DNA of 64,000 nt from Luteipulveratus halotolerans (GTDB lineage Bacteria; Actinomycetota; Actinomycetes; Actinomycetales; Dermatophilaceae): positions 4,169,245 to 4,233,244 of the forward strand of contig NZ_LAIR01000002.1 in assembly GCF_001247745.1 (NCBI RefSeq), read 5' to 3'. Position 1 is the first letter of the stretch, and each line of letters opens with the position of its first letter. The translations under genes were made by a program, and so were the position numbers. Shown one piece after another: positions 16,213 to 25,246 of this stretch. The notes beneath the pieces were generated by a model. It was not told the DNA's origin and did no database searches. It saw nothing but the letters and a program-made list of their open reading frames with translations.

Positions 16213-17433
16213 TTAGGGCTGCAGCAGTGCCGGACTCGGGCGGTACCGACCACCGGGGTAGGCGCGATCGAGCTCGGCGAGCTGCTCGGCGACCGTCTCG
16301 CGCCCGATCTCACGAGCCCACTCGAACGGTCCCTTGGGGTAGTTCGTGCCGAGACGCATGGCCGTGTCGACGTCGTCGGCAGTGGCCTCACCCCGGGCGA
16401 CCAGGTCGACGGCCTCGTTGACGAGCATGGCGAGGGTGCGCACGACGGGGTTGCTGGCCGTAGGGGAGTTGGCCGCCGAAAGCGTAGCCGCGAGCCCGGC
16501 GTCGGGGTGGACGTTCTGGGCAACTCCCTGGTCGTCGTACTCGAAGACGCCCGCGCCCGTCTTGCGACCGAGGCGGCCCGCGGCGACGAGGTCGCGCTGG
16601 TACTGGGTGGGTTCGTAGCGCGGGTCGCGGTCGGTCTGCTCCCACACCGAGGTGCCGACCGCGAGGTTGACGTCCTGGCCGATCAGGTCGGTGAGCTCCA
16701 TCGGGCCCATCCGGAACCCGACGTTGCGCAGAGCCAGGTCGAGCGTGGCCGGGTCGATCTCGCCGGCGCCGACCATGCGCTGCGCCTCGCCGTAGAACGG
16801 CCGCGCCACCCGGTTGACGATGAAGCCGGGCGTCGATGTGCAGCGCACGGGCGTCTTGCCCCAATGGCGTACGAGTTCGCTTGCGGTGTCGAGGATCTCG
16901 CGCCCTGCGTCGGTCGCGTTGTGCGGGCCGTGGATGACCTCGACGAGTCGCATCAGCGGCGGCGGGTTGAAGAAGTGCAGGCCGATGAGTCGCTCTGGCC
17001 GCTGCAGCGCCGACGCGATCGCGGTGGTGTCGAGGCTGGAGGTGTTGGTGGCGAGCACGGCGTCGGGGACCCGCTGCTCGAGCTGTCGGAACAGGTCCTG
17101 CTTGACCGCGAGGTCCTCGACGGCCGCCTCGATGACCAGCCCGACCGGCGGCAGCCCGCTCACGGAGTCGGTGACGTGGATGCGGGATCCGGCCGCTGCG
17201 GCGTCGGCCTCGGAGATCTTGCCCTTGGCGGCGAGCCGGTCGAGCGTCGTACGCAGTCGCTCCTGGGCGCGGGCCGCAGCGCCGGCGACGGCGTCGACGA
17301 GGAGGACGTCGTGCCCGGCCTGAGCCGCGACCTGCGCGATGCCCGAACCCATCGCGCCCGCACCGACGACCGCCACAGGGGCGGACTGCAGAGGGGCAGC
17401 AGAGCGGGTGGGGTCGTCGCCGTTGAGGACCAT
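16213..17433 (-). CDS. paaH: 3-hydroxyacyl-CoA dehydrogenase (PaaH/FadB-like)
   Basis: 406-residue NAD-dependent dehydrogenase. VAVVGAGAMGSGIAQVAAQAG is the Rossmann motif, LATNTSSLDTT and RLIGLHFFNPPPLMRLVEVI form the catalytic region, and TPGFIVNRVARPFYGEAQRM starts the C-terminal dimerisation domain. A second, partial 3HCDH C-terminal domain follows (LGTNYPKGPFEWAREIG), which explains a length between the 285-residue simple form and the 500-residue PaaH form. With paaI and paaK just downstream it probably oxidises the 3-hydroxyadipyl-CoA intermediate; a general beta-oxidation role is possible. The ATG at 17433 has no strong ribosome site. Confidence 0.9.
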   Translation of the reverse strand: MVLNGDDPTRSAAPLQSAPVAVVGAGAMGSGIAQVAAQAGHDVLLVDAVAGAAARAQERLRTTLDRLAAKGKISEADAAAAGSRIHVTDSVSGLPPVGLVIEAAVEDLAVKQDLFRQLEQRVPDAVLATNTSSLDTTAIASALQRPERLIGLHFFNPPPLMRLVEVIHGPHNATDAGREILDTASELVRHWGKTPVRCTSTPGFIVNRVARPFYGEAQRMVGAGEIDPATLDLALRNVGFRMGPMELTDLIGQDVNLAVGTSVWEQTDRDPRYEPTQYQRDLVAAGRLGRKTGAGVFEYDDQGVAQNVHPDAGLAATLSAANSPTASNPVVRTLAMLVNEAVDLVARGEATADDVDTAMRLGTNYPKGPFEWAREIGRETVAEQLAELDRAYPGGRYRPSPALLQP

Positions 17434-17538
17434 GCCGTCATGATCGCAGCAGCGTCGACCCCGCTGCCCGGCGGCCGACCGTGCCAACCTGGTCGACCGC
17501 TCGGGCGTCCATCCGGCGACCGACCCACGAGGAGACCG

Positions 17539-18015
17539 ATGCGTACGACGATCCTGGCCGCCACCGCTGCTCTCACCTGCTCCGTGGTGCTGAGCGGGTG
17601 CTCCGACGACGGAGGCGCGACGGGTACGCCGACCGCCGCGTCCTCGACCCCGGCCGCGTCGTCGACGTCGACGCCCGCCCCGTCGAGCGCAGGGCCGTCG
17701 AGCGAGGGCCCCACGAGCGCGGAGCAGGTCGTGGTGGAGGGCGTCATCGGCTTCCCGGGGCGCACCTGCGTGCTGTTCCGCGCCGACGACGGCACGGCGT
17801 ACGCCCTCACCGGACCTGCCGTCACGCCCGACGTCCGCACCCGCGCGAAGGGCGGACGTGGCATGCAGACCTCGCTCGACGACCCGCAGCCGGCGGCGCC
17901 GGTGACGCAGACCCGCGTCCGCGTGACCGGCCGACCCGCGCCCGGCGCCCGCAGCACCTGCGACGCCGACGTGCTCGTGACGTCTCGGATCGAGGTGCTC
18001 CGCAACACCGCATGA
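17539..18015 (+). CDS. Small secreted lipoprotein, unknown function
   Basis: 158 residues. The signal peptide MRTTILAATAALTCSVVLSGC ends in lipobox LSGC at residue 21, followed by about 45 residues of Thr/Ser/Pro/Ala linker and a small domain (about 65-158) with two Cys (RTCVLFRADDGTAYAL and GARSTCDADVLV) that could form a disulphide. The ATG at 17539 has GAGGAG upstream. It is divergent from paaH. The family was not recognised. Confidence 0.78.
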   Translation: MRTTILAATAALTCSVVLSGCSDDGGATGTPTAASSTPAASSTSTPAPSSAGPSSEGPTSAEQVVVEGVIGFPGRTCVLFRADDGTAYALTGPAVTPDVRTRAKGGRGMQTSLDDPQPAAPVTQTRVRVTGRPAPGARSTCDADVLVTSRIEVLRNTA

Positions 18016-18185
18016 CGCCGGGGTCCGTGTCACGATCTGTCATGTCCGTGCCCGTGGTGGCCGGATGTTGCTAAGAAAGGCGGGGCGTGCGTCCAGCGCG
18101 CCCGTCTCGGGAGGCGCAGCACCGCTCGGCGGAGGCGTCGGCCCGCTCGTACACCCGCCGCACACTCGCTAGGAGCGGAAGCAGA

Positions 18186-20054
18186 ATGAAGCGTCGCAAC
18201 CTCGCCGTGGCCACCGCCGCGGTGTCCAGCCTGGTGCTGGTGCCCTCGACGGCGTTCGCCGCCGGCCACGACGACCGCACGGTCACCCTCAACAACTCGG
18301 GCACCTCTCTCAACCTGGGCGCTGACGACGATGTCCAGCTCAACGGTGCGGCGCCCGCGACCCGCACGGTCCAGGCCACGCTGCAGCTGCCGCTGCGCAA
18401 CCAGGACGAGGCACAGCGCCTCATCGCTCAGGGCGTGACCATGAGCCCGGCCGAGTACCGCAAGAAGTTCGCACCGTCGCAGGCGCAGGTCGACAAGGTC
18501 AGCGCGTGGGCGCGCGACAAGGGCCTGAAGGTCACCCGCGCCAACCGCGACAGCGGCACCGTCTCGGTCAGCGCGCCGGTCCGTGGCATCAACTCCGCGT
18601 TCGGGGTCCGGATGCGTCTCGCGACCCTCGGCGGCGTCCAGGGTCTGGCCGTCGACACCGACCCCACGGTGCCCGACTTCCTGGGTCTCACCGGCATCTC
18701 CGGCCTCAATACGCTGCACCGGGTGCAGACCAACCGCTCGTCGTTCGCGCCGCGCAACGTCCCCTCGCCGGGGGCGTTCAGCAACGCTGCGACCGCGGCG
18801 GCCGGCTCCGACGCGTGTGCGCCCTACTGGGGCGACGCCCTGAAGCCCACCGCCAAGAAGTGGGCGCAGGAGTCCAACCTCATCTGCGGCTACCAGCCCA
18901 AGGACCTCGCCAAGATGTACGGCGCGACCGGCGCCGCGTCCAAGGCGCCCTCGCTGGGCATCCTGCTGTGGGGCGGCGACACCCAGATGAAGACGATCAC
19001 CAACGACTACATGAAGGCCGCCGGCTACCCCGAGCTGACGAGCTACACCTCGACGATCGCCAAGCCGGACGCCAACATGCCCGACTGCGACCCCGAGGGC
19101 GTCAAGGGCGAGCACGCGCTCGACGTGCAATCCAGCCACGCCGTCGCGCCGAGCGCTGCGATCCACTACTACGGCGCCGCGAGCTGCTACGACGACGCGC
19201 TGACCGCGATGCTCGGTCGGATGGTGAGCGAGCACAAGGTCTCCACCATCTCGATGTCGTTCGGCTCGACGACCGACCGCGGCATGACCGACGCCGACAA
19301 GACCGCCTGGAACCGCCCGTTCCAGCAGGCTGCGCTCACCGGCATCAGCGTGTTCGCCTCGACCGGCGACTGGGGCAACAACTCCAGCCGCAACGGCGGC
19401 CTCACCGGTGTGGGCCACCCGGCGTCCAGCCCCAACGTCACGGCGGTCGGTGGCACGTCGGTCGGTATGACCTCCACGGGTGCCAAGCCTGTCGTCGCCG
19501 GCTGGGAGAGCCGCTTCTTCAACCAGCCCAACCTCGCCTCCACCGTCGGCATCACCGACGTGACCCTGCTGCAGGGCATCAGCGGTGCGGGCGGCGGCAC
19601 GAGCTCGGCGTACGCCCAGCCGACCTGGCAGAAGGGTGTCGTCACGGGCTCGACGACCAAGCGGATGCTGCCCGACGTGTCGGCGCTCGGAGACCCGGCG
19701 ACCGGGTTCAAGGTGCGCTACACCGAGAACGGCCAGGTCGGTTACGGCTCGTTCGGCGGCACCAGCCTCAGCTCGCCGGTGACGGCCGCGCTGGTCGGCC
19801 TGTCCAAGGCGCAGACCGGCCGCAAGATCGGGCTCGCCACGCCGTGGATCTACAAGCTGCGCGGCACGAGCGCCCTCACCGACGTCAACGCGCCCTCCAA
19901 GGCCGGCGTCTACCTGCCCGGCACGGGCCGCAAGTTCAACCTGATCGGCATCGACGCCAAGCCCGAGAACCTCGTCTCCGCTGCCGGCTGGGACAACGTC
20001 ACGGGTGTCGGTACGCCGGCCGGCGCAGCCTTCCTTTCCGCGCTCGGTCAGTGA
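18186..20054 (+). CDS. Secreted S53 (sedolisin/kumamolisin) serine-carboxyl protease
   Basis: 622-residue prepro-protease. Signal peptide with cleavage near AFA-AG (about residue 27); pro-kumamolisin activation domain about 50-200; then the S53 catalytic domain. Catalytic Glu/Asp are in GEHALDVQSS, the oxyanion Asp in ASTGDWGNNS, and the nucleophile Ser in SFGGTSLSSPV (GTSxSSP). The C-terminal Ca-binding site region is around GWDNVTGVGTPAG. Such enzymes mature by autocleavage, typically at acid pH, and degrade extracellular protein. The ATG at 18186 has AGGAG 10 nt upstream. Nothing definite is seen in the 170-nt spacer upstream. Confidence 0.95.
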   Translation: MKRRNLAVATAAVSSLVLVPSTAFAAGHDDRTVTLNNSGTSLNLGADDDVQLNGAAPATRTVQATLQLPLRNQDEAQRLIAQGVTMSPAEYRKKFAPSQAQVDKVSAWARDKGLKVTRANRDSGTVSVSAPVRGINSAFGVRMRLATLGGVQGLAVDTDPTVPDFLGLTGISGLNTLHRVQTNRSSFAPRNVPSPGAFSNAATAAAGSDACAPYWGDALKPTAKKWAQESNLICGYQPKDLAKMYGATGAASKAPSLGILLWGGDTQMKTITNDYMKAAGYPELTSYTSTIAKPDANMPDCDPEGVKGEHALDVQSSHAVAPSAAIHYYGAASCYDDALTAMLGRMVSEHKVSTISMSFGSTTDRGMTDADKTAWNRPFQQAALTGISVFASTGDWGNNSSRNGGLTGVGHPASSPNVTAVGGTSVGMTSTGAKPVVAGWESRFFNQPNLASTVGITDVTLLQGISGAGGGTSSAYAQPTWQKGVVTGSTTKRMLPDVSALGDPATGFKVRYTENGQVGYGSFGGTSLSSPVTAALVGLSKAQTGRKIGLATPWIYKLRGTSALTDVNAPSKAGVYLPGTGRKFNLIGIDAKPENLVSAAGWDNVTGVGTPAGAAFLSALGQ

Positions 20055-20080
20055 CCGGTCGGCGAATCCGCTAGGGACAC

Positions 20081-20956
20081 ATGGCATCTCAGCCCGAGCC
20101 GTCCGGGCGCTCGCGCCTGGCGACGACACTCATCGGTGTCGTCGCCGGGTTCACGCTCGTCGCGCTGGTGGTCGTCGTCGCCGTCACGGCGCTCGGTGAC
20201 TCAGGCGGCTCGGGCCACGCCGCACCGCACACCTCGACCTCGTCGAGGGCGAGCAGGGCGGCGTCCGCGTCGACGATCCCGGTGCCGGCCGTGCCGCCGG
20301 CCGAGCTCGCGCGACTGCCTCGGTCGACGACCGAGGGCTCGGTGCCGGGCGCCCCGGTCGACCTGCACGGTCGCAGCCACGGCGTGGTCGTCAACCTGGC
20401 GTCGGCGACCACCGGGTTCGCCGAGCCGGGCGCGAAGCCCGTGACCGTCGTACCCGCGTCTCAGCTCGGCAACCCGACGTGGTTGCCGGTGCTCGAGCAC
20501 CGTGCCAACTGGTTGCGTGTGCGTCTGCCGGCCAAGCCCAACGGCGCGACCGCGTGGATCGCCGACACCGGGCAGCGCACCGCGACCACTGCCTGGGCCG
20601 TCCGCATCGACCTGTCGAAGGGGTCGATGACGATCACCCAGGGCGCCCGCACGGTCGGCACCTGGCCGGTCGGTCGCGGCCGGGACGCCACACCCACCCC
20701 GCAGGGCGAGACCTTCCTGCTGTCCGGGTTCGTCGACCCGGCGCAGGACTTCTCGCCCGTGATCTACGCACTGGGTGCCCACTCCGGCACCCTCGACAGC
20801 TACGGCGGCGGCCCCGGGACCGTTGCCGTGCACGGCTGGCCGACCGTGGCCGGCCGCACCGGCAAGGTCTCGCACGGCTGTGTGCGAGTCCCGGACGCGG
20901 CGCTCCACACCTTCGGCACGCTGCCGGCGGGCACGCCCGTATCCATCACCGCTTGA
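20081..20956 (+). CDS. Membrane-anchored L,D-transpeptidase (YkuD domain)
   Basis: 291 residues: cytoplasmic N-terminus, one TM helix (about 15-38), a Ser/Thr/Ala/Pro-rich spacer, an SH3-like segment (about 115-165), and a C-terminal YkuD domain with HGWPTVAGRTGKVSHGCVRVP, including the catalytic Cys of SHGCVRV. These enzymes make or exchange 3-3 peptidoglycan cross-links or attach proteins to the wall. It starts 26 nt after the S53 protease gene and is followed 25 nt later by a wall-associated-type protein, suggesting an envelope gene group. Confidence 0.93.
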   Translation: MASQPEPSGRSRLATTLIGVVAGFTLVALVVVVAVTALGDSGGSGHAAPHTSTSSRASRAASASTIPVPAVPPAELARLPRSTTEGSVPGAPVDLHGRSHGVVVNLASATTGFAEPGAKPVTVVPASQLGNPTWLPVLEHRANWLRVRLPAKPNGATAWIADTGQRTATTAWAVRIDLSKGSMTITQGARTVGTWPVGRGRDATPTPQGETFLLSGFVDPAQDFSPVIYALGAHSGTLDSYGGGPGTVAVHGWPTVAGRTGKVSHGCVRVPDAALHTFGTLPAGTPVSITA

Positions 20957-20981
20957 CCAGTTCCTTGAGGGAGGACGAGTT

Positions 20982-21833
20982 ATGAAGCGCAACACCGCGC
21001 TGTTCCGGGCGTCGTGCGCAGCCGGGATCGCCGGTGCCATCGGCCTGGTGGTCACCAGCGCCGGCGGCGTCGCAGCGCCGAAGGCCGCCGAGGGCGGTGG
21101 CGTCGCCTGGGAGACCATCACCGACGTGCACCCGTCGTACGCCGAGGGCTCGGTCGGCGACGCCGACGGGTTCTTCACCGCGCGCGCGACCGCGAGCGGC
21201 AGCGGCACCCAGGCTCAGGCGAAGGTCACCGCCTTCGCCATTCCGGCGCTCGACGTGAGCGGCATCGGCGTGACGGTCACCTGTGACGCCGGTACCTACT
21301 CCGTGTCGGTCACGGGTGGCGGCGCGCCCGGCGTGAAGTCCGCCGGTCAGACGGTGTCGCTCGCCCAGTTCACCGGCAACGACAACGCCCAGGGCACCGT
21401 GACCTTCGGGCGCGGCGGGGCTGACGGCAAGGTCGGCGCCTACATCGACCTGTCCGACGCGATCGGCGAGGGCACGTACATCAAGCTCGGCTACGCCTCG
21501 TGCGCCGACGACAGCACGCCCACCCCGACCTCCACGACCGGGACGCCGACCGAGTCCCCGACGGGCACGCCGACCGAGTCCCCGACGGGCACGTCGACCG
21601 GTACGCCGACCGAGTCCCCGACCGGTACGCCGACCGAGTCGCCGACCGGCACCTCGACGGGGACGCCGACCGAGTCGCCCACGGGTACGCCCACCGTGCC
21701 TCCCACGTCGCCGCCCGGAACCCCGACGCAGAGCCCGACGGGCGGTACGCCGACCTCGACTCCGCCCACCGGGGAGCCGACCGAGCCGCCGACGCCGACA
21801 CCGTCGACCACCGGTCTGCCCGTCACCGGCTGA
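20982..21833 (+). CDS. Secreted Thr/Pro-rich protein ending in LPVTG
   Basis: 283 residues. Signal peptide (MKRNTALFRASCAAGIAGAIG..., cleavage near residue 32), a globular beta-rich domain to about 175 with two Cys, then about 100 residues of TPTESPTG-type repeats forming an extended stalk. The protein stops exactly after TTGLPVTG: the LPxTG sortase motif is present, but the hydrophobic helix and basic tail that should follow are absent, and no other frame continues it. It may be released rather than anchored, or the end was lost by mutation. The ATG at 20982 follows a purine-rich GAGGGAGGACG. A 15-bp terminator follows. Confidence 0.8.
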   Translation: MKRNTALFRASCAAGIAGAIGLVVTSAGGVAAPKAAEGGGVAWETITDVHPSYAEGSVGDADGFFTARATASGSGTQAQAKVTAFAIPALDVSGIGVTVTCDAGTYSVSVTGGGAPGVKSAGQTVSLAQFTGNDNAQGTVTFGRGGADGKVGAYIDLSDAIGEGTYIKLGYASCADDSTPTPTSTTGTPTESPTGTPTESPTGTSTGTPTESPTGTPTESPTGTSTGTPTESPTGTPTVPPTSPPGTPTQSPTGGTPTSTPPTGEPTEPPTPTPSTTGLPVTG

Positions 21834-21852
21834 CCCGCGCTGCTGCATGACC

Positions 21853-21885
21853 GCGCCCCCGCCACGTCCGACGTGGCGGGGGCGC
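21853..21885. terminator. Hairpin terminator
   Basis: Perfect 15-bp GC-rich stem (21853-21867 with 21871-21885) with loop CCG, 20 nt after the LPVTG-protein stop codon. Confidence 0.8.
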
Positions 21886-21904
21886 CGTCGTACTGCCCAC
21901 TCCA

Positions 21905-21964
21905 CCAGGCGAAATGTGACTTCAAGTGCTGCTGTGCGCACTCGTGAAGTCACCTTTCGCCTGG
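21905..21964. repeat. Long intergenic hairpin
   Basis: Arms 21905-21924 and 21945-21964 are complementary at 19 of 20 positions; the loop holds a further 5-bp pairing (AGTGC 21925-21929 with GCACT 21938-21942). It directly follows a conventional terminator, so a second terminator is not obviously needed. Confidence 0.6.
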
Positions 21965-22020
21965 GGAGAGGGTGCTCGGGCGGGGGCGCGGCGGCGGCGT
22001 ACGACGCATAGGGTCGGAGC

Positions 22021-23010
22021 ATGACCTCGTCGACCGAGCCCGCGCGCCCGCTGCCGACGCTCGTCGAGGCGCCCGTGGCCCTGCGGCCGTGGACGCCCGC
22101 CGACGCCGAGGCCACCGGCGTACCGGCCGAGGAGGCCCAGGAGTGGGAGCAGGCCTACGCCGACGGTGAGCCGTCCGTGCTCCTCGTGGTCGAGGTCGAC
22201 GGAGCGCCCGGCGGCACGGTCTCGCTCGGGCAGGTGACCGGTCGCGACCGCACAGCCCACCTCACCTGGTCGGTCGCGCCGACCCTCAACCCCGACCTCG
22301 CGAGCCACGGGCTGCGCCTGCTCATCGCGTGGGCGTACGACGAGCTCGGGCTGCGTCGGGTCGAGACCCACGTCGACACCGACGACGGCCGCGGCATCCG
22401 CATCGCCGCACGCGCCGGCCTGCGCAAGGAAGGTGTCGTGCGCGGGTACGCCGGCGAGGACGGCCGGCGTACGTCCGCGGTGCTGCTCGCCCGGGTGCAC
22501 GGCGACGCCGACCCGTTCACCCGTGAGGGGTTCATCGCCACGCTCAACGCCGGGCTGCCGACCAAGCGGGCGATCGCGCAGGCGCTCATCCGCAACGAGC
22601 ACGGTGAGGTGCTGCTGTGCGAGCTGGTCTACAAGAAGTTCTGGGACCTGCCCGGTGGCGTCGTCGACCCGGGTGAATCACCGGCGCACGCGGTCGTCCG
22701 CGAGATCCGTGAAGAGCTGAGCGTCGACGCGCGCATCCGTGCGCTCGCTGCGGTCAGCTGGTTGCCGCCGTGGCGAGGCTGGGACGACGCGACGCTGTTC
22801 CTGTTCGACGTCGAGGTCGCCGAGGCCGACATCGCGCGAGCGGTCCTGGAAACAAGAGAGATTCGCGCCGTGCACTGGGCCGACGACGTGACCGTCAAGG
22901 CGCGGACCGCCGACTACACCGCCCGGCTGATCGAGCGGACGGTGCAGCAGCTGGCCGACGGCGGCGGCACGGCGTACCTCGAGGACGGCGCCGATCCCGA
23001 CTGGGCCTGA
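22021..23010 (+). CDS. GNAT acetyltransferase-Nudix hydrolase fusion
   Basis: 329 residues in two domains. The N-terminal about 1-165 resembles RimJ/RimL-type GNATs (RPWTPADAEA, LTWSVAPTLNPDLASHGLRLLIAWAY, GIRIAARAGLRKEGVVRG). The C-terminal about 175-320 is a Nudix domain with box GGVVDPGESPAHAVVREIREELSV, matching G-x5-E-x7-REUxEExGU. Substrates are unknown; Nudix domains hydrolyse nucleoside diphosphates linked to another group. The two domains are fused in one frame without a stop. The ATG at 22021 starts MTSSTEPARPLP. Confidence 0.88.
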   Translation: MTSSTEPARPLPTLVEAPVALRPWTPADAEATGVPAEEAQEWEQAYADGEPSVLLVVEVDGAPGGTVSLGQVTGRDRTAHLTWSVAPTLNPDLASHGLRLLIAWAYDELGLRRVETHVDTDDGRGIRIAARAGLRKEGVVRGYAGEDGRRTSAVLLARVHGDADPFTREGFIATLNAGLPTKRAIAQALIRNEHGEVLLCELVYKKFWDLPGGVVDPGESPAHAVVREIREELSVDARIRALAAVSWLPPWRGWDDATLFLFDVEVAEADIARAVLETREIRAVHWADDVTVKARTADYTARLIERTVQQLADGGGTAYLEDGADPDWA

Positions 23011-23019
23011 CCGCGCTCG

Positions 23020-23409
23020 TCAGTCGTTGTCGCGGTCGAGCAGGATGTTGAGCACCCAGCTGATGAGCGTGATGATCAGCGCGCCCGCGATGGCGTCCCA
23101 GAAGAAGTTGTCGACGTGGAACGACAGGTCGACCTTGCCCGAGATCCACGACAGCAGCTGCAGCATCGCCGCGTTGATGACGAGCGTGAACAGCCCGAGC
23201 GTGATGATCAGCGCGGGCAACGACAGGATGGTCGCGATGGGCTTCACCACCGCGTTGATGAGACCGAAGATCAGCGCCACCAGGACGATCGTCAAGATCT
23301 TGGACCCGGTGTCGGTGCCGTCCTGGGCGAGGGTGATGCCGCCGATGACCGCGGCGGCCACCCACAGGGCCACGGCGTTGATGCCCGTCTTGATCGCGAA
23401 GTTGACCAT
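23020..23409 (-). CDS. Four-TM membrane protein of the phage-holin-4/YvlD family
   Basis: 129 residues with four hydrophobic segments (MVNFAIKTGINAVALWVAAA; TIVLVALIFGLINAVVKPI; ALIITLGLFTLVINAAMLQL; IAGALIITLISWVLNILL). NAVVKPI and LGLFTLVINA are hallmarks of this family (PF04020), which is common in bacteria, named for holin-like size and of unknown role. Convergent with the GNAT-Nudix gene, divergent from the aminotransferase. The ATG at 23409 matches relatives' MVNF start; another ATG lies 9 nt upstream. Confidence 0.88.
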   Translation of the reverse strand: MVNFAIKTGINAVALWVAAAVIGGITLAQDGTDTGSKILTIVLVALIFGLINAVVKPIATILSLPALIITLGLFTLVINAAMLQLLSWISGKVDLSFHVDNFFWDAIAGALIITLISWVLNILLDRDND

Positions 23410-23469
23410 GCGCCCCATCCTCGCAGCACCGGCGACGCCGACGCACGCACCACTTCTACAGTGGTGCGC

Positions 23470-24564
23470 ATGACCGACCAGACCTCGCCGACCAACGACG
23501 TCCGGCTGCGTACGACGCTCGCCGGCGTCCCCGCCTACAAGGCAGGCAAGCCCGCGGCACCGCGCACCGACGTGACCACGTACAAGATCTCGTCCAACGA
23601 GAACCCCTACCCGCCGCTGCCGTCGGTGCTCAAGGTCGTCCAGGACGCCGCGACCTCGATCAACCGCTACCCCGACATGGCCGTCTCGGGTCTGACCCAC
23701 AGGCTCGCCGAGACCCTCGACGTGCCGGTCGAGCACCTCGCCACCGGCACCGGCTCGGTCGGCGTCCTCGGTCAGCTGCTGCAGATCACCTGCGAGCCCG
23801 GTGACGAGGTCGTCTACGCGTGGCGGTCGTTCGAGGCATACCCGATCGTCGTCGCGCTTGCCGGCGCCACCTCGGTGCAGGTGCCGCTCACGGCCGACGC
23901 TCGGCACGACCTCGACGCGATGGCTGACGCGATCACCGACAAGACGCGGCTCGTGATCGTCTGCACGCCCAACAACCCGACGGGTCCGGCCGTGCACGCC
24001 GACGAGCTCGATGCGTTCCTGGCCAAGGTGCCGTCCGACGTGCTGGTCGTCATCGACGAGGCCTACCTCGAGTTCGGCCGCGACGACGCCGCGCCCGTCG
24101 CGCTCGACCTCTATCGCGCGCACGCCAATGTCGCTGTGCTGCGGACGTTCTCGAAGGCTTACGGCCTCGCCGGCCTGCGCGTCGGCTACTGCGTCGCGCA
24201 GGCCCCGGTCGCTGAGGCGTTGCGCAAGGCCGCCGTGCCGTTCGGTGTCAACGCGCTCGCCCAGGAGGCCGCGATCGCGAGCCTCGACGCCTACGACGAG
24301 CTCGCCGAGCGCGTCGATGCCCTGGTGGCCGAGCGCGTTCGGGTGCTCGCAGCGCTGCGCGAGCAGGGCTGGCCCGTGCCCGACAGCGAGGCCAACTTCG
24401 TGTGGCTGCCGCTGGGTGACGACACCGTCGCGTTCGCTGAGGCCGCTGATGCAGCAGGGCTCGTGGTGCGTCCGTTCGCGGGCGAGGGCTGCCGCTGCAC
24501 CATCGCCGAGACCGAGGCCAACGACCGCCTGATCGAGGTCGCGGCCGCCTTCCGCAACCGCTGA
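23470..24564 (+). CDS. pat: Class I/II aminotransferase, histidinol-phosphate/aromatic type (HisC/Pat)
   Basis: 364-residue PLP enzyme. KISSNENPYPPLPSV, TGTGSVGVLGQL, CTPNNPTGPAV, VVIDEAYLEFG, TFSKAYGLAGLRVGY (PLP-binding Lys in FSKAYG) and the Arg-containing VRPFAGEGCRCTIA define the HisC subfamily. The standalone position, away from his genes, and its resemblance to actinobacterial Pat (phenylalanine aminotransferase) favour an aromatic aminotransferase; HisC activity cannot be excluded. The broken DUF1275 gene follows 6 nt later. Confidence 0.88.
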   Translation: MTDQTSPTNDVRLRTTLAGVPAYKAGKPAAPRTDVTTYKISSNENPYPPLPSVLKVVQDAATSINRYPDMAVSGLTHRLAETLDVPVEHLATGTGSVGVLGQLLQITCEPGDEVVYAWRSFEAYPIVVALAGATSVQVPLTADARHDLDAMADAITDKTRLVIVCTPNNPTGPAVHADELDAFLAKVPSDVLVVIDEAYLEFGRDDAAPVALDLYRAHANVAVLRTFSKAYGLAGLRVGYCVAQAPVAEALRKAAVPFGVNALAQEAAIASLDAYDELAERVDALVAERVRVLAALREQGWPVPDSEANFVWLPLGDDTVAFAEAADAAGLVVRPFAGEGCRCTIAETEANDRLIEVAAAFRNR

Positions 24565-24569
24565 CGCCC

Positions 24570-25209
24570 GTGGCCGGGCTGTGGTTCGACGTCGCGTCGA
24601 GTGAGCGTACGCCGACCGCCAACCGGCACCTCGCGTACTGCCTGGCACTCATCGCCGGAGTGCTCAACTCCGTGGGCTTCGTGGCCGTCTCGGTCTACAC
24701 CTCGCACATGACGGGCGTGGTCGCGACGATGGCCGACAACGTCGCCCTCCACGGTCTGCGGACGATCGGTAGCCGCCGCCACCTCGTTGCCCGGTACGCC
24801 GTTGACGTTCGCCCTTCTCGCACAAGGGGTTTCGTGGCAGCACCGGGCGACGCTGTTCATCGGGGTGCTGTGCTTCACGATGGGCCTGCAGAACGCGATC
24901 ATCACGAAGCTGTCCGGCGCGCAGATCCGTACGACGCACGTCACCGGCATGGTCACCGACATCGGCATCGAGCTCGGCAAGCTCGCCTATCCGCGCCGCG
25001 CGGGCGACCCCGAGCCGGTCCGTGCCGACGTGGCTCGCCTGCGGATGCACCTGACGACGGTGGGCCTGTTCTTCCTGGGAGGCGTGGTGGGTGCGGTCGG
25101 CTACCTCGAGATCGGGTTCGCGACGCTCGTGCCGGGCGCCGTCGTCCTGCTGGTGGTGAGCACGCCGCCGCTGCTCGCCGACCTGCGCGCCCACCGCGCC
25201 GCCCGCTGA
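24570..25209 (+). pseudogene. DUF1275 (YoaK-type) membrane protein, disrupted
   Basis: DUF1275 homology is split between two frames. Frame one (GTG 24570) gives AYCLALIAGVLNSVGFVAVS and SHMTGVVATMADNVALHGL, then drifts into non-family sequence. From about 24790 another frame gives PLTFALLAQGVSWQH, FTMGLQNAIITKLSGAQI and RTTHVTGMVTDIGIELGKL, ending at 25209. About 25-30 residues normally between these blocks (the second TM pair) are missing, and the frame changes near 24800, where RRHLVARYA should run into PLTFALL. An internal deletion plus a frameshift is the simplest reading. The ancestral function is unknown. Confidence 0.78.
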
Positions 25210-25246
25210 CCCCGACGTCCAGCGGCGGCGTCGCGGTGTCGGCGGG

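Noticed and set aside
18030..20129. 699-codon minus-strand open frame opposite the S53 protease
   Set aside because: No recognisable motif; the plus-strand protease has complete catalytic motifs and a signal peptide.
21535..21700. Possible minisatellite or CRISPR
   Set aside because: The periodic DNA encodes the in-frame TPTESPTG stalk of the LPVTG protein.
23020..23409. Phage holin as evidence for a prophage
   Set aside because: The family (PF04020) is a common chromosomal membrane protein, and no phage genes are nearby.
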